Positions 16,104-24,496 of a stretch of 64,000 bases of DNA are shown one piece after another (position 1 is the stretch's first letter; each line of letters begins with the position of its first letter). Both the position numbers and the translations under genes were made by a program. Under the pieces are notes generated by a model, which saw only the letters and a program-made list of their open reading frames with translations, did no database searches and was not told the origin of the DNA. The DNA comes from Streptomyces changanensis (lineage in GTDB: Bacteria > Actinomycetota > Actinomycetes > Streptomycetales > Streptomycetaceae): assembly GCF_024600715.1 (NCBI RefSeq), contig NZ_CP102332.1, positions 124,001 through 188,000 on the forward strand, given 5' to 3'.

Positions 16104-17704
16104 GCCTGCTCCGGGCCGGAGCGGCTGGCCTCCGGCAGGGTGGACGGGCCGGGGTTCTCCGGCGGCCGGGGTGCCAGGGTGAAGGTGATGCGCGCGCCGT
16201 CCCGGTACGTCGTGTCGACCGCGATGGTGCCGCCGTGGAACTCGACGATCTTCTTGCACATCGCGAGGCCGATACCGCTGCCGGAGTAGGTGTCCTTGGT
16301 GTGCAGCCGCTGGAAGATCACGAAGACCTTGTCGGCGTACTCCGGTGCGATGCCGATGCCGTTGTCCGTGACCGTGAAGCGCCACAGGTCGCCTTCCCGG
16401 GCGGCTGTGACGTGGATCTCCGGCGCCTGGTCCGGGCGGCGGAACTTGACGGCGTTGCCGATCAGGTTCTGCCAGAGCATGCCCATCTGGGTGGGGTCGG
16501 CGACCAGGGACGGCAGCGGTTCGTGGGTGACCAGCGCCCCGGACTCCTCGATGCCGACGCTCAGCGAGGACAGGGTCCGCTCCAGGACCTCGTCCAGGTC
16601 GACCTCCTCGTGGGCGTTGTGCAGGCGGCCGACGCGGGAGAAGTCGAGCAGGTCGTTGATGAGCGTCTGCATGCGGTTCGCGCCGTCGACCGCGAAGTCG
16701 ATGTACTGGTCGGCCCGCGCGTCCAGCTGCCCCCCGTAGCGCCGCTGGAGGAGCTGGGTGAAGCTGGACACCTTCCGCAGCGGCTCCTGCAGGTCGTGGG
16801 AGGCGACGTACGCGAACTGCTCCAGTTCGGCGTTGGACCGCTGCAGGTCCGCGGCCTGCGCGTCGAGGCGCAGACGCGCCTCCTCACTGAAGGCCAGCTC
16901 ACGCACCAGGCGCCTGCGCATGAAGTCGATCTCACCGCTGAGATGCCGCAGGTCGGCCGGGCCGGTCGGGGTGATGGGGTGGTCGAAGTCACCCCCGGCG
17001 ATGGTGCGGGCGTCCGTGCCGAGCTGCTCCAGCGGCTGGTTGATGCCGCGGCGCAGCCCTTCGAAGACGAAGGCGGTGAGGACGACGATCAGGACCGCGA
17101 TGGCGCTGAACACCCAGTTGCGCAGGGCTATCGTGGCCGTCAGGTCGTCCCTCGCCCGGTCGAGGTCCGCGCGCAGGCGCTCCTGCTGACCGCTCAGGGC
17201 GACCCGTACGGCGTCGAAGGCCGCCTTGCCGTCCGCCGCGCGCGCGGCGGCGAGCGGCGAGGGCGTGCCGGGCGGCGTGGCGGCGACCGGGCGGGCGATC
17301 ATCTCCTGCCACCTCGCCACACGGTCCTGCACGGCCTCGAGGTCGGCGAGGGCGGCCCGGTCGCCGCGCAGCAGCCCGGCCAGGTCGGCGGCGCTCGCCC
17401 GCTGCTCGGTGAGGCCCTGCTCGTACGGGGCTATGAACTCCGGAGTGCCGGTGAGTCCGTAGCCGCGGATGCCGGTCTCCTGGTTGAGGATGGCCGATTC
17501 CAGGCGGATCGCGGTGGTCAGCGCGGGGGACCGCACGTCGACGAGGTCCGTGCTGAGCGCCTGCGTCCGTGACAGGACCCACCCCCCCGCCGTCCCGAGC
17601 AGCGCCAGGACCACCAGGGACACGGCCGCCCCCACACGAAGCCACCGCCGGGTCGTCCATGTGGAGAGCCCTCGCGTACGCGGTTGCTTCTCTTCGCTGG
17701 TCAT
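16100..17704 (-). CDS. CHASE3/HAMP sensor histidine kinase
   Basis: A 534-residue membrane sensor kinase. TM1 is at about 22-44, followed by an extracellular four-helix CHASE3 domain (about 45-205; ILNQETGIRGYGLTGTPEF is its typical motif) and TM2 (about 210-232). HAMP, a HisKA helix with H near 303 in YVASHDLQEPLRKV, and an HATPase domain come next (N box QNLIGNAVKF, G1 DNGIGI, G2 GSGIGLAM). This architecture resembles Streptomyces light/redox-style sensors paired with receiver-PP2C proteins. The ATG follows GAGGAG. It is first gene of the operon and diverges from the HTH-receiver gene, which may be a third member of the circuit. Confidence 0.93.
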   Translation of the reverse strand: MTSEEKQPRTRGLSTWTTRRWLRVGAAVSLVVLALLGTAGGWVLSRTQALSTDLVDVRSPALTTAIRLESAILNQETGIRGYGLTGTPEFIAPYEQGLTEQRASAADLAGLLRGDRAALADLEAVQDRVARWQEMIARPVAATPPGTPSPLAAARAADGKAAFDAVRVALSGQQERLRADLDRARDDLTATIALRNWVFSAIAVLIVVLTAFVFEGLRRGINQPLEQLGTDARTIAGGDFDHPITPTGPADLRHLSGEIDFMRRRLVRELAFSEEARLRLDAQAADLQRSNAELEQFAYVASHDLQEPLRKVSSFTQLLQRRYGGQLDARADQYIDFAVDGANRMQTLINDLLDFSRVGRLHNAHEEVDLDEVLERTLSSLSVGIEESGALVTHEPLPSLVADPTQMGMLWQNLIGNAVKFRRPDQAPEIHVTAAREGDLWRFTVTDNGIGIAPEYADKVFVIFQRLHTKDTYSGSGIGLAMCKKIVEFHGGTIAVDTTYRDGARITFTLAPRPPENPGPSTLPEASRSGPEQA

Positions 17705-17764
17705 CCTCTGGGCTCCTCGCTGTGACAGCCGCTGCGTGGGGTACGGCCAGCCCACCTTAATCGG

Positions 17765-17806
17765 CGACAACGTTTGTTGTCGCACGGCTGTCCCGGGGCC
17801 TAGAGT
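17765..17806 (+). promoter_or_regulatory. Palindrome and leaderless promoter of the HTH-receiver gene
   Basis: TTGTCG (17777-17782) and TAGAGT (17801-17806) with an 18-nt spacer predict a start site at about 17813, i.e. at the GTG codon at 17814. The perfect inverted repeat CGACAAC-GTTT-GTTGTCG (17765-17782) covers the -35. It lies between the divergent kinase and HTH-receiver genes and is a likely operator. Confidence 0.6.
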
Positions 17807-17813
17807 GCCAGGT

Positions 17814-18584
17814 GTGCCAGGCAAAAACTTCCACATGCGGACCACTCCGCAGGAGACGGCCGGCCTCGCGGAGGCGGCGGTCGGCGCACTCGCGCAGCGC
17901 CTCGCCCACCAGCTGCTGGAAGCCTCCTCGCACCCGGCACCGGACGATCCGACGCGGGCCCTGGCCATGCTCCACGTGCTGGACCACCTCCAGCAGGCCA
18001 CCGAGCGGCTCCAGCGGGAGGCGGCCGTGGCCGCCGCGCGCGCGGGGGCCGGCTATCCGCAGCTCGGTGCCGCCTGCGGTCTGACCCGCCAGGGCGCCCG
18101 GCGCCGCTGGCCGGGGATCTACCACCACTCCCACGAGAAACCAACGGAGCTTCCGACGATGACCAGCCCCGCCCGCCCCTTCGACGTCCTGCTGGTCGAG
18201 GACGACGTCGCCGACGCCATGCTCATCGAGGAGGCCCTCTCCGAGCGCGGCGCCCGCAACCTGGTCCGGGTCACCGACGGGGTCGCCGCGCTGGAGCACC
18301 TGCGCGCGTCGGACACCGCGCGGCCCGACCTCATCGTCCTGGACCTCAACATGCCCCGGATGAACGGCCGCGAGCTGCTGAAGGTGCTGAAGACGGACGA
18401 GGACCTGCAGACGATCCCCGTGGTCGTGCTCACCACGTCCACCGCCCCGGACGACGTGACCGACGCCTACAGCAGCCACGCCAACGCCTACGTGACCAAG
18501 CCGGTCAACCTGGAGGAGTTCGAGCGGGCCGTCCAGAGCATCGACGCCTTCTACCTCGACACCGCCACCCGCCCGCGCCCCTGA
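17814..18584 (+). CDS. HTH-like domain fused to a CheY-like receiver
   Basis: One uninterrupted frame of 256 residues. The first part, about 115 residues, is helical and ends in a short HTH-like segment (GYPQLGAACGLTRQGARRRW) typical of small Streptomyces DNA-binding proteins. The second part is an Rcp1-like receiver starting at MTSPARPFDVLLVEDD, with phospho-acceptor Asp in LIVLDLNMPRMNG and conserved Lys in AYVTKPVN. An internal ATG at 18159 preceded by a weak GGAG could produce a stand-alone 141-residue receiver, the normal size for this family. The frame may therefore be a fusion or two products from one frame. The start chosen is a leaderless GTG; ATG 17835 is the alternative. It probably takes phosphate from the divergent histidine kinase. 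Confidence 0.75.
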   Translation: MPGKNFHMRTTPQETAGLAEAAVGALAQRLAHQLLEASSHPAPDDPTRALAMLHVLDHLQQATERLQREAAVAAARAGAGYPQLGAACGLTRQGARRRWPGIYHHSHEKPTELPTMTSPARPFDVLLVEDDVADAMLIEEALSERGARNLVRVTDGVAALEHLRASDTARPDLIVLDLNMPRMNGRELLKVLKTDEDLQTIPVVVLTTSTAPDDVTDAYSSHANAYVTKPVNLEEFERAVQSIDAFYLDTATRPRP

Positions 18585-18596
18585 CCCATCCGGGAG

Positions 18597-18619
18597 GCGG
18601 CGCCCCGCGCAGGCGCCGC
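18597..18619. terminator. Hairpin between convergent genes
   Basis: An 8-bp GC inverted repeat (GCGGCGCC / GGCGCCGC) with a 7-nt loop lies just after the receiver gene stop. Confidence 0.4.
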
Positions 18620-18678
18620 TCTGGTGTGCGCGGCCCGGTCCGAGGGGCGGCTCGCCGACCTGACCGGCGAGCTGTCTC

Positions 18679-19896
18679 TCAGGCCGACGGGCCCGGGTTT
18701 CGGGCCGAGGCCTTCGCCAGCGCCTGCTCCAGGTCGGCCCACAGGTCCTCGACGTGCTCGATGCCGACGGACATCCGTACCGTGCCCGGGCCGATGCCCG
18801 CCGCGTCGAGGGCCGCCGCGTCGAGCCGGCGGTGCGAGGTGGAGGCCGGGTGCATGACCAGGGTCTTCACGTCGCCGAGCGACGCGGTCAGGGCGGCCAG
18901 GCGAACCCCCTCGATGAAGGCGCGGCCCGCCGCGCGTCCGCCCGCCAGGTCGAAGGAGACGACCCCGCCCCCGCCCCGGGGCAGCAGCCGCCGCGCCACG
19001 GCGTGATCGGGGTGCCCGGGGAGTGCCGGGTGGCGTACGGCCGCCACCGCCGGGTGTGCGGCGAGCCGGCCGGCCAGGTCGACGGCGCTCGCGCTCTGCC
19101 GCTCGATCCGCAGCGGCATCGTCTGCAGGCCGCGCAGGGTCAGCCAGGCCGCGAAGGGGTCGGTGACGGCGCCCTGGTCGACCGCGTGGTGGCGGATGCG
19201 GCCGTACAGCCCGGGGTCCGCGAAGACGGCGATCCCGCCGAGGACATCCGCGTGCCCGGCGAGGTACTTGGTCGCGGAGTGGATGACGACGTCGGCGCCG
19301 TACTCGATCGGCCGGCACAGCAGCGGCGAGGCGAAGGTGTTGTCGACGGCGCTGGGGATTCCCGCCTCGGTGGCCACGGCGATCAGGGCGGGCAGGTCGG
19401 AGACCCGGGTGGTGGGGTTGGCGATGGTCTCCAGGTACAGCAGCCGCGTCTTCGGCCGCAGCGCCCGCCGGACCTCCTCCGGGTCGGTCCCGGAGACGTA
19501 CGTCACCTCGACGCCCCAGCGCTCGGCGAGGTCGGTGAGGACCGCGTACGTGCCGCCGTAGAGGCAGCGCTGCGCGACGACGTGGTCCCCGGCGGCGAGG
19601 AGCCCGAGCAGGAGGCCGTTGATGGCGCCCATGCCGGAGGCGTAGGAGAGGGCCGCGACTCCGCCTTCGAGGCGGGCGACGGCGTCCTCCAGGGCGCGGA
19701 CCGTCGGGTTGCCGAGGCGGCTGTAGACGAAGGTGTCGGGCGAGTGGAAGGCGTCGGCCATCGCGTCGGCGCTGTCGAAGGCGAAGATGTGCCCCTGGTG
19801 CAGCGGGACACCCAGGGGCGTGCTGCCGGTGATGGGCACCCGGGGAGGGTGGACGGCGAGCGTCTCGGGACGGAGGGCGGTCGTGTCGTCGTTCAT
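18679..19896 (-). CDS. Trans-sulfuration family PLP enzyme (methionine gamma-lyase-like)
   Basis: A 405-residue Cys/Met-metabolism enzyme, the usual length. The PLP lysine is in VIHSATKYLAGHADV. YSRLGNPTVRALE and SYASGMGAINGLL near residues 50-90 supply the phosphate-binding loop, and AVDNTFASP contains the Asp that pairs with the pyridine nitrogen. The family includes cystathionine gamma-synthase, gamma-lyase and methionine gamma-lyase; sequence alone does not settle which. The divergent MocR regulator and shared palindrome suggest a substrate-inducible catabolic enzyme, so methionine or homocysteine gamma-lyase is favoured. The ATG has no strong ribosome site. A leaderless or short-leader transcript is possible. 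Confidence 0.88.
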   Translation of the reverse strand: MNDDTTALRPETLAVHPPRVPITGSTPLGVPLHQGHIFAFDSADAMADAFHSPDTFVYSRLGNPTVRALEDAVARLEGGVAALSYASGMGAINGLLLGLLAAGDHVVAQRCLYGGTYAVLTDLAERWGVEVTYVSGTDPEEVRRALRPKTRLLYLETIANPTTRVSDLPALIAVATEAGIPSAVDNTFASPLLCRPIEYGADVVIHSATKYLAGHADVLGGIAVFADPGLYGRIRHHAVDQGAVTDPFAAWLTLRGLQTMPLRIERQSASAVDLAGRLAAHPAVAAVRHPALPGHPDHAVARRLLPRGGGGVVSFDLAGGRAAGRAFIEGVRLAALTASLGDVKTLVMHPASTSHRRLDAAALDAAGIGPGTVRMSVGIEHVEDLWADLEQALAKASARNPGPSA

Positions 19897-19932
19897 GGGA
19901 CCCAGTGAACGGGCGATCCGCTTGCGGTCACA

Positions 19933-19956
19933 GGACCAATCCCGGCAGATTGGTCC
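19933..19956. promoter_or_regulatory. MocR operator in the divergent promoter region
   Basis: A perfect inverted repeat, GGACCAATC-N6-GATTGGTCC, lies 5 nt before the MocR ATG and 37 nt before the divergent gamma-lyase ATG. A further CCAATC half-site starts at 19967 inside the MocR gene, 31 bp downstream of the first one, in the same orientation. MocR proteins commonly bind such repeated half-sites. Confidence 0.7.
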
Positions 19957-19960
19957 GGCG

Positions 19961-21439
19961 ATGAAGCCAATCCCCCTCCCCCTCGACGAACTCGTCGCCC
20001 GGCTCGGCCGCTGGTCGGCCGGGCGGGGCCCGCTGTACCTGCTCCTCGCCGCCCGTTTCCGGCAGTTGATCGATGAGGGAGTGCTGGTCCCGGGTGCCCT
20101 GCTGCCGCCCGACCGGCGGCTCGCCGGGGCCCTGGCGGTGGGCCGGACGACGGTCGTGGCGGCGTACGACACGCTCCGTCAGGAGGGGCGGCTCGTACGG
20201 AGGCAGGGCAGTGGGACGCGTGTCGCGTCCGCCGCGCTCCCGCCCGGGCCCCGTGTGCGCGAGACGTCGAACCCGCTGTTCCTGCATCTGCTGGAGGCGC
20301 CCGACGACGTGATCCTGATGAGCTGCGCGGCCCCGCTGGACCCACCGCCCGAACTGGCGGAGGCGTACCGGACGGTGACGCTCCCGCCGGGCGACCTGGG
20401 CTACCACCCGGCGGGCCTGCCGGTGTTGCGGGAGGCGGTCGCGGAGCGGTACCGGGCGCGGGGCGTACCGACCGGGCCGGAACAGGTCCTGGTCACCACG
20501 GGCGCCCAGCAGGGACTTTCGCTGCTGGTCCGGATGCTGGTGGCGCCCGGGGACGGGGTGCTGGTCGAGGCGCCGACGTACCCGGGGGCGCTGGACCTGT
20601 TCCGGGAGGCGGCCGCCGTCCTGCACCCGGTGGCGGTGGGGCCGGACGGGGTCGACGTGGCGGGCGCGGTCGCGGTGATGGAGCGTCATCGACCCGCGTT
20701 CGCGTACGTGGTGCCCCGGTTCCAGAACCCGACCGGGTCCCTGCTGCCGCCGTTGGCCGGCCGTCGGCTCGTCGAGGCGGCGAACGGGCTCGGGGTGCCG
20801 CTGGTGGACGACGAGGTGCTGACCGACCTCGCGTTCGCGCCGGGCACGCCGCCGCCGTCGCTCTCCTCCTACGGAGAGGTGATCGGGGTCGGCTCGCTGA
20901 GCAAGGTGGTGTGGGGCGGGCTGCGGATCGGCTGGGTGCGCGGCCCGGCACCGCTGATCGCCCGGCTGGCCCGGCTCAAGGCCATCCACGACCTCGGGTC
21001 CGACGTGCCGGCGCAGCGGGTGGCCGCGCAGATGCTGGGCGGCTTCGCGCCGATCGTGGCGGCCCGCGTGCGGGCGCTGCGCGCCGGCCACGACCACCTG
21101 CGGGCCGAGCTGGCGCGGCTGCTCCCGTCGTGGAGCTGTCCGCCGGCCGAGGGCGGCCAGACGCTCTGGGTGCGCCTCCCCCACGGCGACGGCGTCGCCT
21201 TCGCGCAGGTCGCGCTCCGGCACGGGGTGGCGGTGCTGCCGGGTGTCACGATGGACGCGCTGGGCGGCAGCACGCGCCGGCTGCGGCTGCACTTCCTGCT
21301 GCCTCCGGACGTCCTGTCGGAGGCGGTGGGCAGACTGGCGCGGGCGTGGAGTGAGTACGCGCCGCACGCCGCGGCGGCAGACCCCCCGTCCCCCCGTCCG
21401 GCGGCCCTGCCCGCGGCGCTGCACGCGATCGTGGTCTGA
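19961..21439 (+). CDS. MocR/PdxR-type regulator (GntR HTH plus aminotransferase domain)
   Basis: A 492-residue MocR-family regulator. The GntR-type winged helix occupies about 1-85 (LPPDRRLAGALAVGRTTVVA, then RLVRRQGSGTRVA). A linker leads to a fold type I aminotransferase domain (about 115-470) with FQNPTGSLLPPLAGR, DDEVLTDLAF and the PLP lysine K315 in GSLSKVVWGGLRIGW. In this family PLP or a PLP-amino acid adduct acts as effector. The ATG follows the palindrome by only 4 nt. The divergent trans-sulfuration enzyme, itself PLP-dependent, is the obvious target. The C-terminal 25 residues are Ala/Pro-rich. Confidence 0.92.
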   Translation: MKPIPLPLDELVARLGRWSAGRGPLYLLLAARFRQLIDEGVLVPGALLPPDRRLAGALAVGRTTVVAAYDTLRQEGRLVRRQGSGTRVASAALPPGPRVRETSNPLFLHLLEAPDDVILMSCAAPLDPPPELAEAYRTVTLPPGDLGYHPAGLPVLREAVAERYRARGVPTGPEQVLVTTGAQQGLSLLVRMLVAPGDGVLVEAPTYPGALDLFREAAAVLHPVAVGPDGVDVAGAVAVMERHRPAFAYVVPRFQNPTGSLLPPLAGRRLVEAANGLGVPLVDDEVLTDLAFAPGTPPPSLSSYGEVIGVGSLSKVVWGGLRIGWVRGPAPLIARLARLKAIHDLGSDVPAQRVAAQMLGGFAPIVAARVRALRAGHDHLRAELARLLPSWSCPPAEGGQTLWVRLPHGDGVAFAQVALRHGVAVLPGVTMDALGGSTRRLRLHFLLPPDVLSEAVGRLARAWSEYAPHAAAADPPSPRPAALPAALHAIVV

Positions 21440-21717
21440 GGGGCGGGACCGTCGGGCGGGGCTCGGCCGGACCGCGCGCCGCGCGGCCGGCGGGTGGGCC
21501 GCCCGGGGCGGTGGGCCGATGGTACGGAGACGGCTCGCGGGTGGTGCGTGGGGGGTGCGCGGGCGGGTGGTGCGTGGACGGCGGATGGGCGCCGTGCGGC
21601 CGCCGTCCCGTCGCGCCGGTGCGTACGTGCGGGGATTCGTCGGCCTACGGCTTCTCACCCGCCCGGCGACCGCGTTGAATGTGCGGGGAAGGCCGGCACC
21701 GAGGAAAGGGACGCACC

Positions 21718-22278
21718 GTGGGGCGGGGTGGCAGGAAGCAGCTGTGGGTGGGGGCGGGGATCGCCTTCGCGGTGGTGCTCGTGAGCGGTCTGGTGTGGTT
21801 CAAGCCCTGGGCGCTCTGGGTGGACGAGACGGTGACCGAGGGGCTTCCCTCGACCGTGCCGGCGGCTCCGCGGCCGTCGCACGCCCCGTCGGCGGGGGTG
21901 TCGACGGCGCCCTCACCGAGCGGGCCCACGACCCTGGCACAGGGCACGTTCATCAGCCACGAGCACACGACGACCGGCGCGGTGAAGCTCCTGCGCCTCG
22001 AGGACGGGACGCACGCCCTGCGTCTGGAGGGCCTCGACACCAGCAACGGCCCCGACCTGCGGGTCTGGCTGACGGACGCGCCGGTGAAGGAGGGCAAGGC
22101 CGGATGGGGCGTCTTCGATGACGGGAAGTACGTCAGCCTGGGGAAGCTCAAGGGCAACAAGGGTGACCAGAACTACGTGCTGCCGGCGGACGTCGACGTG
22201 CCGGCGTACACGAGCGTCAGCATCTGGTGCGACCGGTTCGACGTGTCCTTCGGGGCCGCCGAACTCGTCCGCGCCTGA
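21718..22278 (+). CDS. DM13 domain membrane-anchored protein
   Basis: A 186-residue protein with one N-terminal transmembrane anchor (about 8-28, LWVGAGIAFAVVLVSGLVWF), a Pro/Ser-rich linker, and a DM13 domain (about 78-186). The DM13 core is visible as TLAQGTFISHEHTTTGAVKL, GPDLRVWLTD, LGKLKGNKGDQNYVLP, and a terminal SIWCDRFDVSFGAAEL with a conserved Cys. DM13 is a beta-sandwich proposed to serve in extracytoplasmic electron transfer. The GTG start follows GAGGAAAGG by 8 nt. A strong hairpin terminator lies downstream. Confidence 0.85.
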   Translation: MGRGGRKQLWVGAGIAFAVVLVSGLVWFKPWALWVDETVTEGLPSTVPAAPRPSHAPSAGVSTAPSPSGPTTLAQGTFISHEHTTTGAVKLLRLEDGTHALRLEGLDTSNGPDLRVWLTDAPVKEGKAGWGVFDDGKYVSLGKLKGNKGDQNYVLPADVDVPAYTSVSIWCDRFDVSFGAAELVRA

Positions 22279-22354
22279 CACGTGTCGGGGCCGGGGCCCG
22301 AAAGGCGCTCGGCACACCGTGCGTCCCTGGGTCCCGGCCCCTGGTCGGTCCTCC

Positions 22355-22387
22355 GCCACGCTCGGCCCCGGCGGGGCCGAGCGTGGC
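22355..22387. terminator. Strong bidirectional hairpin terminator
   Basis: A perfect 15-bp inverted repeat (GCCACGCTCGGCCCC and its complement) with a 3-nt loop lies between the convergent DM13 and SnoaL-like genes. Confidence 0.8.
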
Positions 22388-22453
22388 GGCCCGGCGGCCC
22401 CGGCGGCATGGGCGGCCCGGCGGTCCCGGCGGCATGGGCGGCCCGGCGGTCCG
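22385..22453. repeat. 26-bp tandem repeat, 2.6 copies
   Basis: Two copies of a 26-bp unit that begins GGCGGCCCGGCGG and ends GGCGGCATG differ at one base; a 17-bp third partial copy follows. It is non-coding and lies beside the terminator. Confidence 0.75.
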
Positions 22454-22498
22454 TGCTGGGCGACGGCCCGTGCGACCCGTGCGGGGCGACGGCGGTGG

Positions 22499-23194
22499 CT
22501 AGCCCTCCACGACGCCCAACTGCCGCATGACGCCCATGTCGTCGACGTTCCACCAGCTCTCCGCGATCTTCCCGCCGCGGCAGCGGAAGGTCGCGTGACC
22601 CGTGCCGGTGACGTCCCGGCCCGTGGGTTCGACGCCCTGGTAGGGGCCGACGTGACGGCCCTTGAAGGACATCCGCAGACAGACGGTGTCGCCCTCGGCG
22701 ACGAGCCCCTCGATGGTGCACGTCGGCCGGAACGCCTCCATGATCTCCCGGTTCGCCTCCTTGGCGGTGGCCAGGTCCACGTCGTACGAGGGCTGGGACG
22801 GGTCGTGCTCGCGGTAGTCCGCGGTGCACAGCCGGTCGGCCGCCCCGATGTCACCCTTGTTGATCACCTCGTCCACGAAGCTCCGGACGACGAGCTTGTT
22901 GAGCTGCTCGTCCCGGACGACGTCCAGGTCCGTGAAGGTGGGCTCCCCGTCGCACAGGGCCACCATCTCCCGGAAGATCCGGTCGGTCTCCGGCAGCTTC
23001 GAGTTCTCCATCGCCTCCTCGTACGAGGGGAATTCCACGATCTCCAGGACGTGGGTGGAGTCGGAACGGTCCCGCGCCATCAACGAGTGCGTGGCCGTGC
23101 GCTTACCCTGTGTGGCCTCGACCCAGCTGTCCATCAGCCGGCTCATCTCGTCGACCCTGTCGGTCTTGCAGTCGATGATCTGGACGAATGTCAT
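22499..23194 (-). CDS. SnoaL-like / NTF2-fold protein with N-terminal ferredoxin-like domain
   Basis: A 231-residue two-domain protein. Residues about 1-95 (MTFVQIIDCKTDRVDEMSRL ... HVLEIVEFPSYEEAMENS) look like a dimeric alpha/beta-barrel monooxygenase-type fold. Residues about 105-231 (SFVDEVINKGDIGAADRLCT, REHDP, WWNVDDMGVMRQLG) are a SnoaL-like NTF2 fold. Similar domains bind small hydrophobic ligands or act as ester cyclases. No catalytic role can be assigned here. The ATG at 23194 follows GGGAGG; another ATG lies 15 nt upstream. The gene is monocistronic and diverges from trxA. Confidence 0.78.
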   Translation of the reverse strand: MTFVQIIDCKTDRVDEMSRLMDSWVEATQGKRTATHSLMARDRSDSTHVLEIVEFPSYEEAMENSKLPETDRIFREMVALCDGEPTFTDLDVVRDEQLNKLVVRSFVDEVINKGDIGAADRLCTADYREHDPSQPSYDVDLATAKEANREIMEAFRPTCTIEGLVAEGDTVCLRMSFKGRHVGPYQGVEPTGRDVTGTGHATFRCRGGKIAESWWNVDDMGVMRQLGVVEG

Positions 23195-23300
23195 GACGCC
23201 TCCCGCCATAGGAGCGACTGCGCTGCTCTCAGCCTATGCCGGTCGCCCGTACCCGGCAGGGGTGGCAGCGCGGCCCACCGGAGGGGCCTGTCGGGCCCGC

Positions 23301-23336
23301 GGGCGGGCACCGGCCGGCGGGCGGGCACCGGCCGGC
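23301..23336. repeat. 18-bp tandem duplication in the trxA upstream region
   Basis: Two exact copies of GGGCGGGCACCGGCCGGC lie in the spacer between the SnoaL-like gene and trxA. A TTGACT hexamer at 23412 could be a -35 for trxA, but no good -10 was found. Confidence 0.6.
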
Positions 23337-23477
23337 GGGCCGTCCACAGCGGCGTCGCGGGGTCGGCCGCGGCTTTCCGTGTCCCGGCGGGACGCGACCC
23401 GCGGGCGGGTGTTGACTGGCCGCCTGGCCGGGAAGGCCTGAGCTGTCCAGCGCGGAACGACGTGAAGGAGGCCCCCT

Positions 23478-23804
23478 GTGGCCCTCAAGACGGTGACCGA
23501 CGCCTCGTTCGACGAGGACGTCCTCAAGAGCGACAAGCCCGTCCTGGTGGACTTCTGGGCGGAGTGGTGCGGGCCCTGCCGCCAGATCGCCCCGTCCCTC
23601 GAAGCGATCGCCCAGGAACACGGCGACAAGATCGAGATCGTCAAGCTCAACATCGACCAGAACCCGACGACCGCGGCCAAGTACGGCGTCATGTCCATTC
23701 CCACCCTGAACGTCTACCAGGGGGGTGAAGTGGTGCAGACCATCGTCGGCGCCAAGCCGAAGGTCGCCCTCGAACGGGAGCTGTCCTCCTTCCTCCAGGA
23801 CTGA
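23478..23804 (+). CDS. trxA: Thioredoxin
   Basis: A 108-residue classical thioredoxin. The redox site is WCGPC (W30, C31, C34), preceded by VDFWAEW, with the cis-proline motif SIPTLNVYQGG and a conserved acidic residue in LVDFWAE. Length and motifs match cytosolic TrxA. The GTG start follows a strong AAGGAGG. It reduces disulfides in ribonucleotide reductase, peroxiredoxins and others, using thioredoxin reductase, which is not in this window. Streptomyces genomes carry several trx copies, so this may be a secondary one. Confidence 0.93.
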   Translation: MALKTVTDASFDEDVLKSDKPVLVDFWAEWCGPCRQIAPSLEAIAQEHGDKIEIVKLNIDQNPTTAAKYGVMSIPTLNVYQGGEVVQTIVGAKPKVALERELSSFLQD

Positions 23805-23886
23805 GCGCGCCTCGCGGGCTCCGGGTGCCGAGCGCCGGGGCTCGGGGGTGACGGGCGCCAGGGCGCCGGCCCCGCGGGTACGGGTG

Positions 23887-23975
23887 CCTGCGTCGGGAGC
23901 TCCGGGTTCCTGCGTCGGGGGCTACCGGGGGCCTACGTCGGGAGCTCCGGGGGCCTGCGTCGGGGGCTGCCGGTG
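23887..23975. repeat. 22-23-bp imperfect tandem repeat, four copies
   Basis: Units starting CCTGCGTCGGGAGCTCCGGG begin at 23887, 23909, 23932 and 23954. The units differ mainly by A/G and T/A changes. They lie in the non-coding stretch after trxA, before the glycosyltransferase remnant. Confidence 0.75.
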
Positions 23976-24109
23976 CCGCCACGTCGGGTGGTGGGGACAG
24001 CCGGGCGCTCGGCGCGCGGCGCTGCCCGCCCGTCGGGACGGGCCCGGCGCCCGAGGCGGCGGCGGTGTCGCACCCGTGTCGCCCGACGCAGCGGCACGCG
24101 GTGGAGCGG

Positions 24110-24496
24110 CGTGGGGACAGCGTCAGCGCCGCCAGCCGCGCCTCCACCCCGGGTGGGGCGACGCGCCGCTCGCGCAGCACCCACGGCAGTGCGGCCAGGG
24201 CCGGTCCGAACGCGCGCGGCGACGGCAGGTCGCGCGGGACGGTACGGGCCAGGAAGACCGTCCGGCGCGGCGCGGCGCCGGCCGGGCGGCGCAGCCGGCA
24301 GGACCACAGCGTGCCGCGCGGGCCGTGGACGCGTCGCAGCGTGGAGTCCCTGGTGGCCGAGGGGGCTGGTGGACCGTCACGTCGGAGGCGTACACCAGCC
24401 ACCACCCGCGTGACGCCCTGTCCGTCGCGAGGATGACGACCGTGGTGCGCGGGTCGGGCCCGGGGCGGTACGGGCGTCGGTGCCGACGTGGCTCAC
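24110..24496 (-). pseudogene. Decayed GT2 glycosyltransferase (internal deletion plus frameshifts)
   Basis: It begins with GTG overlapping the stop of the intact glycosyltransferase (GTGA), as a coupled second gene would. The N-terminus reads VSHVGTDARTAPGP. One frame over it continues PDPRTTVVILATDRASRGWW, parallel to DARTTVIVITHNRRDQ in the intact neighbour, then jumps to DVTVHQP. In a third frame comes a typical GT2 C-terminal tail: PSATRDSTLRRVHGPRGTLW, LRRPAGAAPRRTVFLARTVP and LAALPWVLRERRV. The central catalytic region of about 180 residues, with the DxD motif, is missing. It is a genuine remnant, since a sequencing error would not delete the core. Confidence 0.75.

Noticed and set aside
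23887..23975. CRISPR array
   Set aside because: The units are contiguous 22-23-bp repeats without unique spacers and no cas genes are in the window.
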